NCBI RefSeq assembly: GCF_958298935.1
Contig: NC_084921.1
Span: 32,428,001 to 32,492,000 of the forward strand
Direction of reading: 5' to 3'
From: Phragmites australis
Lineage: Eukaryota; Streptophyta; Magnoliopsida; Poales; Poaceae
DNA length: 64,000 nucleotides
Under the pieces are notes generated by a model that had not been told where the DNA came from, made no database searches, and worked only from the letters and a program-made list of their open reading frames with translations. The position numbers and the translations under genes were made by a program. This document shows, piece after piece, positions 1 to 13,049 of this stretch (the first letter of the stretch is position 1; the number at the start of each line of letters is the position of its first letter).

Positions 1-3000
1 GTATATCCAAGCAAGGCACCGAGCCCGATCCAATACCACTTAGATTCAGTAAAGATGCCACGAGATTTAAGAACACTAACTCCCACAGTCTCATTTGTTC
101 CAGGAAGAATCTGTAACAAGCAAGTGCATGTTAGTTTTTCTGTTTTCAAAGTGGTTACTGTTATGAATAGCACTTGTATTCAATAATAACCCCGATTGGA
201 CAATATATAGAATACATGAGAGAGTACACAAAAAGGATTCTAATAACGAATGTGTACAAGACTCTACTGATGAATACGTAAAAGATAAGGATTCTATACT
301 CCTAATAGTTAGTTCTATTGCTGGTCAAGAAACAGGATACTTACATTGCTCCAACTATGCCCTAGAAATTCATTTGTTGAAATAGCATTCTGTGCGTATG
401 ATAGCGGAGAGATCCAGTAACCCCAAATCCACCATTTCTTCACATCAGCTGGAAAAGAGGAAGATAGATCAAGATAAACATATAGTACATCCGTTCTCAA
501 ATAGATATTGTCCTAGAATACGTACAGTCAAACTTTATAAACTTTAACCACTAATATACATAAAATTATTAAGATTTAGCATATGAAAATGATAGTATTG
601 AATTTGTCATGAAAAATACTTTAACGTCATCTAATTTTATCAACATTTACCAAAAGATAGTTGTCAAAAGTAACGGTTAAACATGCTTGTTAGAGACCAT
701 ATCAATATCCTAAACGACAAGTAAAAGAGAACGGATGTAGTAGGCAACAACAACATTCAATACCATTAGTGTCAAGTAAAGATAGCAACTTTTTTATGTT
801 AATCATGGCAAATCCAGTTACTTACGTCTTGCAAGGATAAAGCCACCCAGTGTCACGAAAGCCAACAGTGATAAAGGTCCAAAGGTGTGAGACACAACCA
901 TGTCTCTTCCAATTCCAGCAATGAAGCGGAAAAGTGCAGATGACATCTGATTCAGTACAAGGAGCAGCAGATACTGCTTAAAGAACCTGATCACAACAAA
1001 CATTAAGACTTCAGAGAACAGATTTATTTATCGAGGAACATTCTATTTAATTACTTCCATGCAAAAAAGAATTAAATTTCACAAAAGGAGCATGTATTAC
1101 GTGGATTCTTCAGTCATGAAGACATGTATTTCAGTGCATCTTACCTGCTCACACTGGGATCGAATCCAATGACATAGTATGTGGTGAATACATAAACTCC
1201 GACTTCAAAAAATGTGATAGGGATCTGAAGAATCCACGATGGTATGGTGTAGGCCCATGCAGGGAAGAAGAGAAGATCCCTCTGCTTGAAGAAAACAGGC
1301 AGTTTCATGACAGTCATGGCAAGCTCTGCGAAACCATTGAACATGATTGTGTCGAGGGCAAAGTAGAGTGCTCCCATGTAGATCATTCCATAAGTAGAAT
1401 CACGGTGCATGTTCGTACGGAAAAATGTGGTCATCACGATAAATGCCATAAGAGTTAGCTGCAACAACGATGGAAAAGTTCAGATTAATGCCATCTAATA
1501 TCCATCTTAATAATCAAATAAGCATACTAAAGATATAAACTTACATTAACAGCTTTGAAAATGTACATAAATGCATTCCTCTTCATGAGTAGAAGCTCTC
1601 TATCAATAGTGGCTTTGAGCAATTCCATCCTATTGACACCAAACTTTGAAGTAGCAAGAGCAGCAGGATGGCTGCGGGTCCTATCAAAGGGCTCTGAAAG
1701 TTCATTTTGTATGGACCGGCCCACGTGGAAGGTACGGAATTCATCAGCAAATTTCTTCACGGGTATAAAACGGTATGGCCTGTCCTGCCTATACCAATAC
1801 TGCCCCTGGTCTTTCCTTGATGTCACCTTTTCATTTTGTGAAGATATATCAGTACAATCCATTTTTGAAAATCATAATCACCAAATGACATAGGAATTTA
1901 TAGATGATGCACATACTTCCTGCAAGAAATCAGCAACACCCTTTCGTGCGGGGCATCTGAAGCCCATGAACTCAAAGAACTCGAGCACATTTTCACGGGG
2001 GCCCTGGTACACAACCTGCCCGTCAGAGAGGAGTATAATGTCATCAAATAAGTTGTATGTTTCAGGTGCTGGCTGGAGCAAGGAGATGACAGCAGTTCCA
2101 CCAAGGATGTGGATGGTCTGCCTAAGGGAATTCACAATCTGGTATGTCGTTGAGCTGTCCAGTCCAGTGGATATCTCATCCATGAACAGAGCTCTTGCTG
2201 GACCAACAAGCATTTCACCTAAGCAGTGAAAATACATAAGACGATTAGAGTATTTTTTTAGAGTGACAATTTGAATTTAGAACGACTAAAAAATATCACT
2301 GTGATCATAGTCTTGGACGTGTATATCATTAGCCTATAATTTTGAACCAATAATTCCACACTTAACCTCCATCTTGCTGAAGATTGTTAATCATACCTGT
2401 TGTGACACGCTTCCGTTGTCCACCAGAAATACCCCTCAACATATCATTTCCTACCACCGTGTCAGCGCAGACCTCCAGTCCTAATATCTGCAGGTATATA
2501 GCCGAGCAGCAAGCATGAGATCTGGATCAGGTGATCAAAATCATCCTTGCCATGCTACAGTTAGATCCACAGCTAGCAGACTGTACCTTCAGTATGTAGT
2601 CTGTAACAATACTGGATTCTTGCCCACCAATAGCTGAGGCCTACAGGAGTTAATAAAGAAATAACCGTTACCTACTTGCAAATGAACATGTATAGGTATC
2701 AAGGACGTTCCTGTTGAATACTCACATAGATAGGTATCAAGGATAAAATGCTGTAATCTGAATAGCCTCACCTTCATATAGACATCAATATCATGATCCG
2801 GCTTGATGTTCGCTGCCTTTTCCCTTCTCGCCAACTCAATCAGCATTTCTAGAATAAGGAATACAACAAATCTTAGCACTTATCCCAGAGATGGCATACC
2901 CCATTCAATGGTCTCAAACAAGCCAACAATCAGGTGTGTACCGTATCTAGTACCAACACCTTGGCATCGTGCTGAGAAGGCCAAGGTCTCCCTCACGGTC

Positions 3001-5676
3001 ATCTCCCCCATGTGGAGATCGTGTTGGCTGATGTACGCTGCAGTCCTTTGCGGGACAAACTCGTTCATCTCGTGGCCATTGTAGGTAACCTTACCGGAAA
3101 CCTTGAGGTCCTTGTCAAGCTTCCCGGCCAACGCCAGAAGCAAGGTGGTCTTGCCTGAACCAGGAGGTCCCAGCAGCAAGGTCATCCTAGAACATGATCG
3201 TAGATGGTTAGCATCACGAGTTCCCACGACACGCAGAAAACGCCATTAGTATCGTTCATTTCCGCGGCACGGCATGAACATCCAGACGATGGTTTTACCT
3301 CCGGGGCTTGATGATCCCGCTGACGTCATGGAGGACGGTCATCGGCTGCTTCCTGCTGGGGAAGATGTGGAGCGTGTTCCCGATGGCCTGGGGAGGAAAA
3401 AAAAAGCACATAGCACACCTTAGCATACATAAATTATTTGTTTCGGTGAAGAATCACTCCGTCGCCGGCAACGAAGCGAGGAGGTCACCGGTACTTGAGC
3501 ACGCACGCCTGGCGCTCGACCAAATGTCGCAGAGCCGCGGGGCCGGGGCGCAGCGAGCAGACGTCATGCCGGCGATTACGCGGTACGGTGTTCGGTGTAT
3601 ATGGAGATGTGGCGGTTAGGACAAGGATGGGAGCGACCGTGCAGGCGCGGCGGCTACAACCGGCGGGGGTAGCCGCGTCGGCCATGGGCGGTTGGTGGTA
3701 GAGAGGGCACGTGGGGGGAAACTCGGTTGGTTTTCTTTTTCTTTTTCAGATTTACTATGTTTCAATCGATTGAAATCGTAATTTTATTTTATTCGACTGT
3801 TTGTCCATCTAATCATATATCTGTTATTTGATTTGTATATAGTCAAAGATTTTTATCTGATATATACACGAAATTATATATATCCGTACTATAAAAAAAA
3901 TCTATTCACTTGTGAATTAGTTTTTTTTCAACCGTTAGATCTTCATCTAACGGTGGTTGTTATCGAGTGAAGTATATCCTTATTTTCAATCGATTGAAAA
4001 TTAGTAACTCCTTTTTTTTTACGGAGACGATTGAAGAGTCAATTGATTTTTTCCCCACCGTAAAGATTTGGCTTCGCTTATTTATCTCCTAGTCATTAAC
4101 TCATAGTATTACATATTTTATTAACCTGAGTAGTATCATAATTAAAATATCAATTTTTTTATAGCAAATCATCAATTTATTTATCGGATGGAGAGGTAGA
4201 TAAAAAGCTGCTGTGGGCCTGGTCCGTCGTTGCTGGCAAAAATTTGTGCTTTTGTTGGGCTCCACGACGGCTGTTCTTTTTCTTTCCTTTTTTCGAAACA
4301 AGGTTATTTTTCTTTTCTGAAGGAAAGTTCAAGCTCCTCTAAAAAGATCAGGCATACGGCGGCTCCTGCTCTGTTTCTACTTTCTAATGGAGGGAAGAAT
4401 GTCAAAAGCGACACATATTCCTAATACAGCTACGGCAGGACACTGGTCGTTGGTTGAGTGTGGTGGACCAGCTGCCTCCCTGGGTGTTGCCGCCGAAATG
4501 TTTGAAGAATGGTGCCACGCGCGCATGTTTGGTGGTGTCGGAGCTAAAACTGCGTGTTTAAATGAGAGAATTGCATAAACGTAATCTAGTTGATTGTATT
4601 TTGATGAAATGTAATTCTAGCTCATATGTTACTAACACAGGTGTTTCACATATCAGTAAAAAAAATAGTATTTCATCAGAGCATTAAATAACCGGATTGC
4701 ATTTCGTCAATTTTCCCTATTTAAATGAGCAACGTTTAAGGATATATGCAGGTAAATTTTTAAAACTTTAACCCCTAATATATGTAAAATATTAAGATTT
4801 ATCATATAAAAATGATATTAATAGATTCGTAATGGAAAATACTTTCAAAATTATTATATTTCCAGTAACATTAGATAATAAATACTTAGAAAAACAATAT
4901 CAAATATATGCATTAGAGACTTCAGATACGAGTAAAAAAAGAACCTCGAAGTTAGTATTTTCTACCAATATGGTGATGTTAATTATATATCCTGCCCCTT
5001 CATTCCCACGAGGCAAATTAATGGAACTGCTGTTACCGATCAAACATTTGATGAGCATAAGCGCGCAAGTAGCCATGAAAAAAATTAAGAAATGGGGTAG
5101 CGCTTAGCTGCTGCCCGACCGGCCCTACCGTGGCTCATCAAAAAAAAAAATTGCAATCTTGTTTCCTCCATCGGCTCATCGACCGACGATGGCCGGTTGG
5201 ATATGATTGAAGGCACGGTTGCTCACCTCGATGGTGTTGGTGACGGAGTTGAGGAGCGTGGGGAGGCCGCGGTTGCCAACGTGCACGTTCGCCTCCACCT
5301 CTAGGTTCTCGAACCGCACCTCGATGGTCGGGTAGTCGATGCCCACCCGGTCCATGCGCTCCTTTAGCTTGAGGAGGAACCGCTCGTGGTCGTCGTCGGC
5401 GGCGCGGATGAGCCGCTCGATGAGGGCCCGCGACTCGCGCGCGCCCAGCCGCCCGACGTCCACCTCCACCTTCTCCCCGCCCTCGTCCGGCGCCAGGATG
5501 CCCCGCCGCACGCGGTCGTACGTGGGGAGCCGCTCCAGCGCCGCCCACCGCAGGGCCTCCTCGTCGTCCTCCTCGTCGTGGAACCGCGACGACGACCGCG
5601 AGAACACGTCGTCCCCGCGGCGCCACAGCGAGCTGTCCCGCTGCAGGCTCGCCATCCGGTGTATCTCTCGATCCAT
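1..5676 (-). CDS. ABCG transporter, PDR type (full-size), 5' half only
   Basis: Plasma-membrane ATP-driven exporter of the pleiotropic drug resistance subfamily; substrate not predictable. Exons read on the minus strand: 5676-5227, 3387-3299, 3186-2942, 2848-2772, 2640-2587, 2487-2397, 2218-1917, 1826-1545, 1458-1145, 986-826, 448-345 and 110 to beyond base 1, about 759 residues. All junctions are GT-AG and in frame. The N-terminal PDR region (about 1-150) is followed by the first nucleotide-binding domain: Walker [10 protein letters not shown] near residue 186, signature ISGGQRKRV near 325, Walker B ALFMDE near 345. The first membrane domain follows from about residue 510 (exons 8-12), with the family sequence [20 protein letters not shown] in exon 11. 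Family members run to about 1,450 residues, so the second half lies outside the window. The start begins [10 protein letters not shown]. No stop or frameshift is visible. Which PDR member it is cannot be settled here. Confidence 0.93.
485..740. mobile_element. Stowaway-like MITE in ABCG intron 10
   Basis: Terminal inverted repeats share TACATCCGTTCTC (13 bases) and are flanked by TA on both sides (483-484 and 741-742), the usual Stowaway (Tc1/mariner-type) target duplication. The 256-bp element fills about two thirds of the 377-bp intron between exons 10 and 11. Its interior resembles the MITE at 51483-51737 and the block at 4755-4900. Confidence 0.8.
3929..3959. repeat. Imperfect palindrome (hairpin) in ABCG intron 1
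   Basis: CAACCGTTAGAT is followed, after a short loop, by ATCTAACGGTGGTTG, its near inverse. Around it the sequence is AT-rich, with two further near-palindromes containing CAATCGATTGAAA (about 3763 and 3988). It could be the core of a small foldback or MITE; I could not define outer ends. Confidence 0.5.
4755..4900. repeat. MITE-like internal sequence in ABCG intron 1
   Basis: The stretch with AACTTTAACCCCTAATATAT and the following 80 bases resembles the interior of the Stowaway-like MITE at 485-740, including the paired AAGATTTA and AATACTTT blocks. I see no terminal repeats here, so it is probably a truncated copy. Confidence 0.45.
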
Positions 5677-5906
5677 CCTGCTGATATCCTCGACTAGCTA
5701 GCTATCACCTTCAGTTTTGCAGCAAAAACACTGAGCAAACACTAATCACAGCTTGATTCTTGCTTCTCTCGCAAACTCTTGCACTGCCCTAGAAGGCCAG
5801 CTAGAACAACTCTTTCTTCGAGCTGCCTTGCCGGCCTCTGGGTAGGTAGGCTTCGGCTCTGTCTAGCTCTGAATGTGTTCAGCTTGCAGGAGGAGAAGAA
5901 GCTGCT

Positions 5907-5915
5907 ATTATATAT
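5907..5915 (-). promoter_or_regulatory. Candidate TATA box of the ABCG gene
   Basis: Read on the minus strand this is TATATAATA, about 230 bases upstream of the ABCG start codon. Initiation about 30 bases downstream would give a leader of roughly 200 nt, normal for a grass gene. Position and sequence only; no transcript evidence. Confidence 0.45.
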
Positions 5916-6674
5916 GGAAGCCATGGCTGCGAAGTTGGTGAGGACCAGAGTACTTTATATGCATTGACCATGACTCTCTCTCACACACACGTATTGAGCT
6001 ACTCCAATACGTGTGTTTTTACCTGACCGCGCAAGAGAGCTTCCTGCCTGACATCACCGCTGAGTTTGTCTTCTCCCTACCCCGAGAGCATGCATGCTCG
6101 GAGAAGCTGTCAAGATGCACCCCGGCCTCACCGGCTCAAAGGAGGACTTGTATATTCGAAGCGGCTGCTTCCTTCTGCCTGCGTTCAATGTGTCCGTTCC
6201 TTGCAGCGGTCGCTGATCGACTACTAGTCGTCGTCTACTACTTACTATTATATATCGCTGCACCATCATCCTTCGCCAGTTGCACCAGTTAAGCAAAACT
6301 CTGTCCGGCTATGATGCGTGGCGAGAGCCACGTGCGTCAACGCAAGCATTGACCGCCTTCGGGGAGAACAGAGGAACATTGGCCAGTAAGACCATCCCAA
6401 CCATTTTCTTTTTATTTTGTTTCTTTTTTATTCTCTTTTCTATTTTTATTTTTTATTTTTCTTCGTCTTTAATAGTTTCCTTTCGAAAAGATTTGTAAAA
6501 AAAAGAAAATCTTATCCTGAAAGGAATAACTTTGAAAAATGAGAGAGAAACCGTTGGTACGTTAAAAGAAACAAAAATTACTTCGCGAAGCGATTCTGAA
6601 TCACGAAGGGAATCCGTTAAGTATGGTCTAAAGATAATCGTGACCATCCGATTGTAGCCAACTGAAAAGATATA
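5916..6674. other. Region upstream of the ABCG gene, no gene seen
   Basis: Probable promoter-proximal sequence of the ABCG gene at the left, then a T-rich stretch at 6400-6480. A second TATATA-like string lies at about 6248. No coding sequence recognised. Confidence 0.5.
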
Positions 6675-6916
6675 CTCCCTCAATTTTCTTTTATAAGGCG
6701 TGCGCGCCTTTCAAAATTCAAACTCTATAATATTTGACAAACAGTTAGGCTAACAATACACAGCCTTTGTGATACAGATTTGATATCATTGGATTCATAT
6801 TTGAATTAATGCACTTTCTTATGACCATAATTTTATTATTATGAGCATTGTAGTATAAGAAAAAATAGTGGTCAAAGTTTTTTAAGACCGTGCCTTGCAT
6901 TTCCAAATGGAGGGAG
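6675..6916. mobile_element. Stowaway-like MITE
   Basis: Begins CTCCCTCAATTTTCTTTTA and ends in the inverse of CTCCCTCCATTTGG, with TA on each side (6673-6674 and 6917-6918). The CTCCCTCC terminus and TA duplication are diagnostic of grass Stowaway elements. 242 bp, no coding capacity. Confidence 0.85.
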
Positions 6917-6918
6917 TA

Positions 6919-9348
6919 TATTTTTTGTGAGTGAATTTCCGTTTGTATTGATTGCTCGGTTGCTTGCGTTGGGTTTACTCAGGTAGTTTTCGTGTCACTC
7001 TCGTCTCAGAAATTAATGTTTAGATTGTCTGGACTACTGTATGTTGTTATAAATATCAGCGAAGGTTGCGGTCAAATTGGTGTATTAGAAGAGCATTTTG
7101 ATATGTTCTCTTCCTCAGTTCGACTCGCTTTTTTACTTGACAACGATGTAGCCTGCTTGTCTGTACTTATAGACAACTGCACAGTTGCGCCAAGTACCAG
7201 TCCGGTGTCGCTTTCTTCCGGATATTAGACGATTTAGCTCGTATATATTTGTCATCGCCAATTGAAAATTGCTGGTAATAGTGTAGGATACTTGCACTTA
7301 ATTATCATTTCTTCTTTTGAAGATATTATATTTTAGATGCTTTTGAAGATATCTTTTGCTAATGAATAATGCATGTTATTCAAGCCGGTATAGTTTTTGT
7401 CACTGGCCGGCTTCCAGTGTTCCTTACATTTGTGAGTTTAAATATACAGTTTGGTAATTAGTTTGTTCGGTCGTCTGACTAGATATCTAACAGTAAAGTT
7501 CACTCCAAGTAAAAAAGCAATAGTAGTGCTGTCAAATTTTTATTAGCAATTAAAATGTGGAATTTTGTAGAGAAGCATCCAACACCGAAAGTCGGTATTG
7601 CCAGTTGGACATAAAAACTAGCCATTAACCACAATTTATATGGATGAAAAACACTCCACCGTTCTCGCTTAGTCCACCAAAATGGTCAGATCCATGCGGT
7701 GTTCGACTAAATTTTCACATCATGCAGTAGTTAAAGAACAGGTTCAGAAAACCTATAGGACATGTCCAGCTCCCGTTAGGCCTTTCTGATTAAGGCTGTG
7801 TTTAGTTTTTTTTTTTAAGATCGTCGGGCCCCCTTCATGAGGGCTTTTTTTAGTTTTTGATGGGACGTGCATCCCGCGTATCCCCTGGTTTGAATGCGGG
7901 TGGCTTGGGACGTCACTACCAGCCAAGCTAAGGCTTGAATGCTAAGGTTGTGTTTAGTTGGCATAAGGTTTTTAGCTTTTGGCTGATAAGCTAGCTTCTG
8001 GCTGATGGTTTTTTACTTGATTTTTTAATAAATTTTTAGTTTCTTAGCATGCTAAAAATCAGAAAAATTTCTTTCAACTAGCTTCTCTGCTTTTAGTTTA
8101 TTTTCTCATAAATCAGGTTTTCAGCTTTTCATAAACCAGCATCTCAGCAGCCTGTTTGGTTGGGCTTCTGGCTTCTAAAGCGCATAAAAGCTCTCATGAG
8201 GCCTTTCTGATTAAGCATGCCAGAGGTGGTCTTTTCTTGTTTAAATTTTTTATACCAGTTTATCCCAATCCGCTAATCATGTTCTATAATGTTCGATGAA
8301 TTATAGGAATTGTCAGTTTTCAGAAAACCGAGGAGGGTGGGGACATCTCGGTTAGGTTTTCTGAACAGATCCAGAGTCTCAACAAGCATAGATAAATCCA
8401 GATAAGGTCAAAATGTATGTGCACATAAATTGCACAATGCTTGTCATGGACAGCTACTTGCCTAAATTTATACTCCCTCTTTTAACTTCAGTTATCCCTA
8501 TGGCAACCAATAATATTTGAGAAGAAACCTACCGCAGGCATTGTGTGCGTGTAACTTGCCCTTTATCAAACACGCGAGCTGTGAATTCCAGTAGAATGGC
8601 TGTGTTGACAGACGAATTAGTACTAATCCATACGTGTCGTTCGGACAAGATGATGATGTATTCAAATTAACTTCCTCTCCTCCAGTGGTCTCAATCTGTA
8701 CAAATTTCTACTGCAATGAGATCATCAGTTTGGATAGATATGCTTAGAAAAAAGAGAGTGGACTGAATTGAGGTGCGTGCATGGGTTCATGGATCACAAT
8801 GCCGTTCCGCTTCTATCTTGGAAGTGAAGTGTTATTTCTAACACAGTGACGATCCAAGTTGGACATTTGTTGTTGGAAAGGAAAAACAGAGAGCAGGATG
8901 AATCATTATCAGCACATATGATATGTAAACATCGCCTCACATTGTCGTTGCGATTGGATTTGGCATGCTCCGAGAATAAACAACATTCACACCAAAGAAT
9001 AAATTCACCTTTTCCCCCTTATGAACTTTCAAGTGATCTATTTGAAAAAAATGAACTATTTTTTCGAAAAAATAGCATCAGGTTTGCCGATTTTATTAGA
9101 GCAAGTACAGTTGAAAGAAATGAACTATCAAGTAATAATCCTTTTTGAACCTTCTACACAGGCCGCTAGTACCGCTAGGCATCTTGCAATCGAGCAACGA
9201 TCAATGTTTCTCCTTCTCATGACAACAAATTCCACAATCAATTGCTTCTTCTCAGAACCGGCAAATTCAAAGCCCATTTCGCCAAATTCACATTGTCACC
9301 AAATAGAGTATCACCGTTACAACAGAGCACATGACAGCAATTCCAAGT
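6919..9348. other. Intergenic, repeat-rich, no gene seen
   Basis: AT-rich sequence with short open frames that resemble nothing I know. At 7795-8170 there are three related strings of the type TGTGTTTAGTTGG or CTGTTTGGTTGG, together with GGCTTCTGGCTTCTAAA. These are typical of grass hAT-type MITE ends, but they stand as direct repeats, so I could not assign an intact element. Confidence 0.5.
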
Positions 9349-9651
9349 TCACATCCCCAAACCCGTCAGAACGGAGGTGCTGAACCACCAGATGCCGAGG
9401 CCCACCTTCTCACTCACCTGACCCCAAAGGTCAGACAGATGGTAGCATGTAGCCCCATCATTTTTTCTACTTGCTAAAACGACAGCTTCCGAGCTGCATG
9501 CGGCGACCGGCCAGATGTTGTGAACAAGTTGTTGATGCAGAGGCAGAGGCTGACCAGACCAATGAGACGCCAGCATAGAAGAGAGCAGGAAATCTTCACT
9601 CTTCAACGCCGGAGGCAGAATGGCACAGATACTTGACAAATCTGCAGCCAT
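9349..9651 (-). other. Unrecognised 100-codon open frame
   Basis: A 100-residue open frame on the minus strand starting MAADLSSICAILPPALKSED. Composition looks protein-like (balanced residues, two adjacent tryptophans), but I recognise no family, see no intron signals that extend it, and no promoter. It could be a decayed exon or chance. Confidence 0.2.
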
Positions 9652-12074
9652 TAAAATATATAACAGGCGACTCGGATTTCTATTGCGACCGCACGGTATA
9701 ATCGTACATGCTATTGTCCTTGATCTGCTTTTAGAAGAGTACTAGTCTGACCCCCAACAAGTTGGACATCGGTCCTGCTAGGACTAGGAGAAACCAAGTA
9801 GAATTGACTGGAGCCAAGTGCTGTAGCAGAGTAGGTGGTAAAAATTTTCTTGGGTTTCACATGAGGGGACGAACAGATCAACGCTGCAAAGTAGCTATTC
9901 TTCTAGACCAATGGATCGGTGTTATGGCGGTAGGTACAGCAACTTAGAAATCCAGAATAGCTATTCTTCAGGTCTGATCGACTGTAACTGAACGTGGACT
10001 TTCCATTTTAAGATAGTAACTGAACAACTGTACACTATTGGGTGCTACTTAAAATTAGCACTAGACAATAAATGTATCAGAATATTAAGGATTCTGTTTT
10101 TTTAAAGCTAGGACGTATTTCATATAAGCATAAACGAGATTACATAACAATCGTTACAAAGACACCTCTGAGGATCAATAAATTACATATAGATCTTTGC
10201 AAGGATCCCCGGTCTCCTTCGTCGTCGGCAATCAGATGAGATACTCGATGGATCACCACCCCTGGACGGAGACCCTGCTAAGCAAGCAGTTTGAAGCATC
10301 AACAAAGATACTTCATAGTTTTTTAATGCTCCAAATAAGTAGTACACCGAACACGTTGACTACCCTTGAAACGATGAACACACAGGCCTACTTGTCGACC
10401 AAAGGTCGCACCTTCGCCAAACAACAGATCGAACTTCAACCTGGCGCCATCGACCACCGCATGTCGGAGTAGGAAACCCATAGACCAAGGCCAGTGACAT
10501 TGAGCAAAAATTCGACACCCCGGCAACATAAATGTGACATTAGGAGGAATAGAAAAATTCCCCCAAATCGCAACTTCACCAAAACCTTAACGAACACATA
10601 CCTCCCACACCCACCACAGGAGAAGGCGTTAAAGTCGATGCCCGCACCTGTGACGAGATTGAGGAGCAAAAGCTGACCAAAAAACCTCACAGTTGCCATC
10701 AGAACCATAAACTACCCCAACCTAAGCTAAATTATCATCTAACTATTACTAAACAACCCTACTGCTACTAACATCTAGGGGGCCGGGCCTCCCTCCTCCT
10801 TTAATGCCAGAGGTAGTCGGAGGCAAGGGGGCCAGCCGGATCACCAAATCACCGGTGTGTCGCTCGAGTCGCCTCTCTTCGCTACGCTCTTGGAAGACTC
10901 CGGATGGTCTATAGAATTATGGATTCTGTTAATAAAACAACTTGTAATTTATGAAGTTTGTTATTTCCAAAAAAAGGCCGTTCACAAAAGAAAAAAGTTC
11001 TTGGTATGTGTGGTAGTCCGATTGCAATAGAGTAGTGTTGGTGACATGTCTTAAAGGCGATCGCGTATGCATATTGGATCTACGATTGATATTTAATATG
11101 ATTGAATGTCCATTAGGATTTAGAGTCATGATGGGTTTTAATGAGATTAAAAGCTCATTAGCGTACTCTATATAAGGGGAGGCAGGGGTCATGGACGCAA
11201 GAGTTGATTTCACCACCAAAACACTGGTCACCACCTCTTCCTGAACCCCCTGCGAAACCCTAGTCGGGTGTGTGTAGTGCTAACACACCAGCATATAGCA
11301 TTCCATCCCTGTACATGTGGATATTGTGGAGGCACTGATGCGATTGTTGTGATGTTGATCAGCGACAAGGACTCTAGGATGGGTTCGACTACTTCCTCAT
11401 CACAATCAAGGACATGGTAGAGCCTTCTTGTTCATGGTCGATGAGGTGGTCAACGTGATCGACTACTTCCTTTACGTTGTTGCAAAGCTGGTCGAGGACG
11501 TGGTGCATATGGTCGGAATTGGTCCAGCTGTTTGAGGAGCATGACCACCTGCTCGGAGTTGGCCAAGGAGCATGACCACTTGCGCGAGGCTGGTCGCGGA
11601 TCTGATCAAGAAGCTGCTCAAAGAGTTTGACACGCATGATGTTGGATCGGTCTACTCCAACTCTTCTTCTGATGCACTACGCGTCAAGTGGTAACTAGCT
11701 ATGGTCTCCTACTTGCATGATTTTCTGGATGAATGCGGTAAAAAAATTTTATTTTTAGGTTAGCGTAGCCAACACGTTCCCCAATAAGTAGAGCTACGAT
11801 GGGAGGAAATGGACAAGTGCTGACCAAAGACTTGATGCAAAAGATGAGTATATATGTATCCAGGCTCGTTTCTGGAAGTGTTGTTACAATTTGTACTTTT
11901 TTGACAAATTGGCAGGAGCGCTACCTTTCAATTAGAAGAAAGAAACTTTATATAATTGCAGACCTGAATAGGCATTAAGGCTTTGCAAGACATAGGTTGT
12001 ATGCTTTTATTACAAGACGAAAAACATGACTACCAAAGAACACCATAACCATAGAAAAAATTGCTAACCATTTG
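9652..12074. other. Intergenic, probable decayed retrotransposon sequence
   Basis: No gene recognised. At 11030-11400 a stretch with CTCTATATAAGGGGAGGC (about 11163-11180), then a transcribed-leader-like part containing GAAACCCTAGTCGG, resembles the promoter and U5 portion of a plant LTR. I found no matching second LTR, primer-binding site or target duplication, so this is a weak call. Confidence 0.35.
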
Positions 12075-12450
12075 GTTGATCTCCTTGCAGCTGCGTCTTG
12101 TTCTCAGTTTGATAAGCCATTCTTCATGCTCCAATGTCCTCTTGCACTCTATAAGCAACCTGTTTAGCTTGCAATTCATTCCCCTAAAATATTCGTCTGT
12201 TCCTTTCTTTCCATGTATTCCACCACATATATATTATGCCTCATGCTACATCCCTCCTCTCTGATTTGGGTGCATTTTGAAGGCATACTTGTCACCATTC
12301 TGCCATTATACCCTGTAGCATGGTGGTTGGTTTATTGCTCAAATTGTTCCATAGGTCAATTTTGCTCCAAACCTCTTGTGTGAACTCACAATCTTTTAAG
12401 CAAGTGTTCAGATGTCTCTGGTTCATGCTTACACAAAAGGCATGTGTTCA
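12075..12450 (-). pseudogene. LINE remnant, zf-RVT region, antisense
   Basis: Read on the minus strand the sequence encodes the Cys/His and Trp-rich tail seen after the reverse transcriptase of plant L1-type LINEs: a CAFC-type start, a stretch ending EVWSKI, then a WWNTWKERNRRIF-like segment. Stops interrupt it and no reverse transcriptase domain is present. A degraded 3' fragment of a non-LTR retrotransposon. Confidence 0.6.
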
Positions 12451-13049
12451 GATAAATTGGTTTGGAAAACCTGTTCGGAAAACTTTTCTAAAAATAGAAA
12501 AACATGAGAGGAAATTTTTTTCCAAAAATGAAAAGTTGAGGGGGCTGGTTAAAAAAGCTGCTAGGTTTGCTTCTGGCGCGCGCTTGTGAAATAGCACCTT
12601 CCGCGGGGGTCGCATGAGTGTCATTGAAGGTGGAGAAGATGGCTGCAGTGGAGGAGAAATAGGCCAGGGCCTGGTCGCTCGCCCGGGCTAATGGGCCTAC
12701 GGATCCGGTGTCGGGGGTGGGTCGACCTGCCGATATGAGGCCTAGTACAGGAGGTCCCGGTATCCTATCCAGCCCCGTGATAGGCACGTGATCTCGGCGA
12801 CCTTCTCTGCCAACCTATTTCAGCCGTCCGCTCCATGATCGGCGGATCGCACGGCATTAACCATGCCCTCTCCCCCGCCCCACCACGGCTGGCCCTGTGC
12901 AAACCACGCACGCGCCTGTCTCCAGTCTCGCATCGGAATCCCTCGACCGGCTCTCCTTCCCCGATCTCCTTCCCGATCCAAACCCGCAGCGACGCGTGGA
13001 GAGAGAGGGAGGGGGAGATCGCGCAGGAAGGGAGCAGAAGGGCGCGGAG
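12451..13049 (+). other. Probable promoter and 5' leader of VHA-c''
   Basis: Sequence becomes GC-rich from about 12600 towards the start codon at 13050, as is common for grass housekeeping genes. The long open frames on both strands here follow from base composition. No TATA box or clear transcription start could be picked. Confidence 0.4.

Larger units (their letters stand above)
3388..5226 (-). other. Long first intron of the ABCG gene
   Basis: An 1,839-bp intron between coding exons 1 and 2. It holds a GC-rich part (about 3430-3710), AT-rich sequence, a hairpin (3929-3959) and a MITE-like block (4755-4900). The open frames in it do not resemble known proteins and I treat them as chance. 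Confidence 0.75.

Noticed and set aside
8465..8485. Second Stowaway element from the ACTCCCTC string
   Set aside because: No inverted partner end within several hundred bases.
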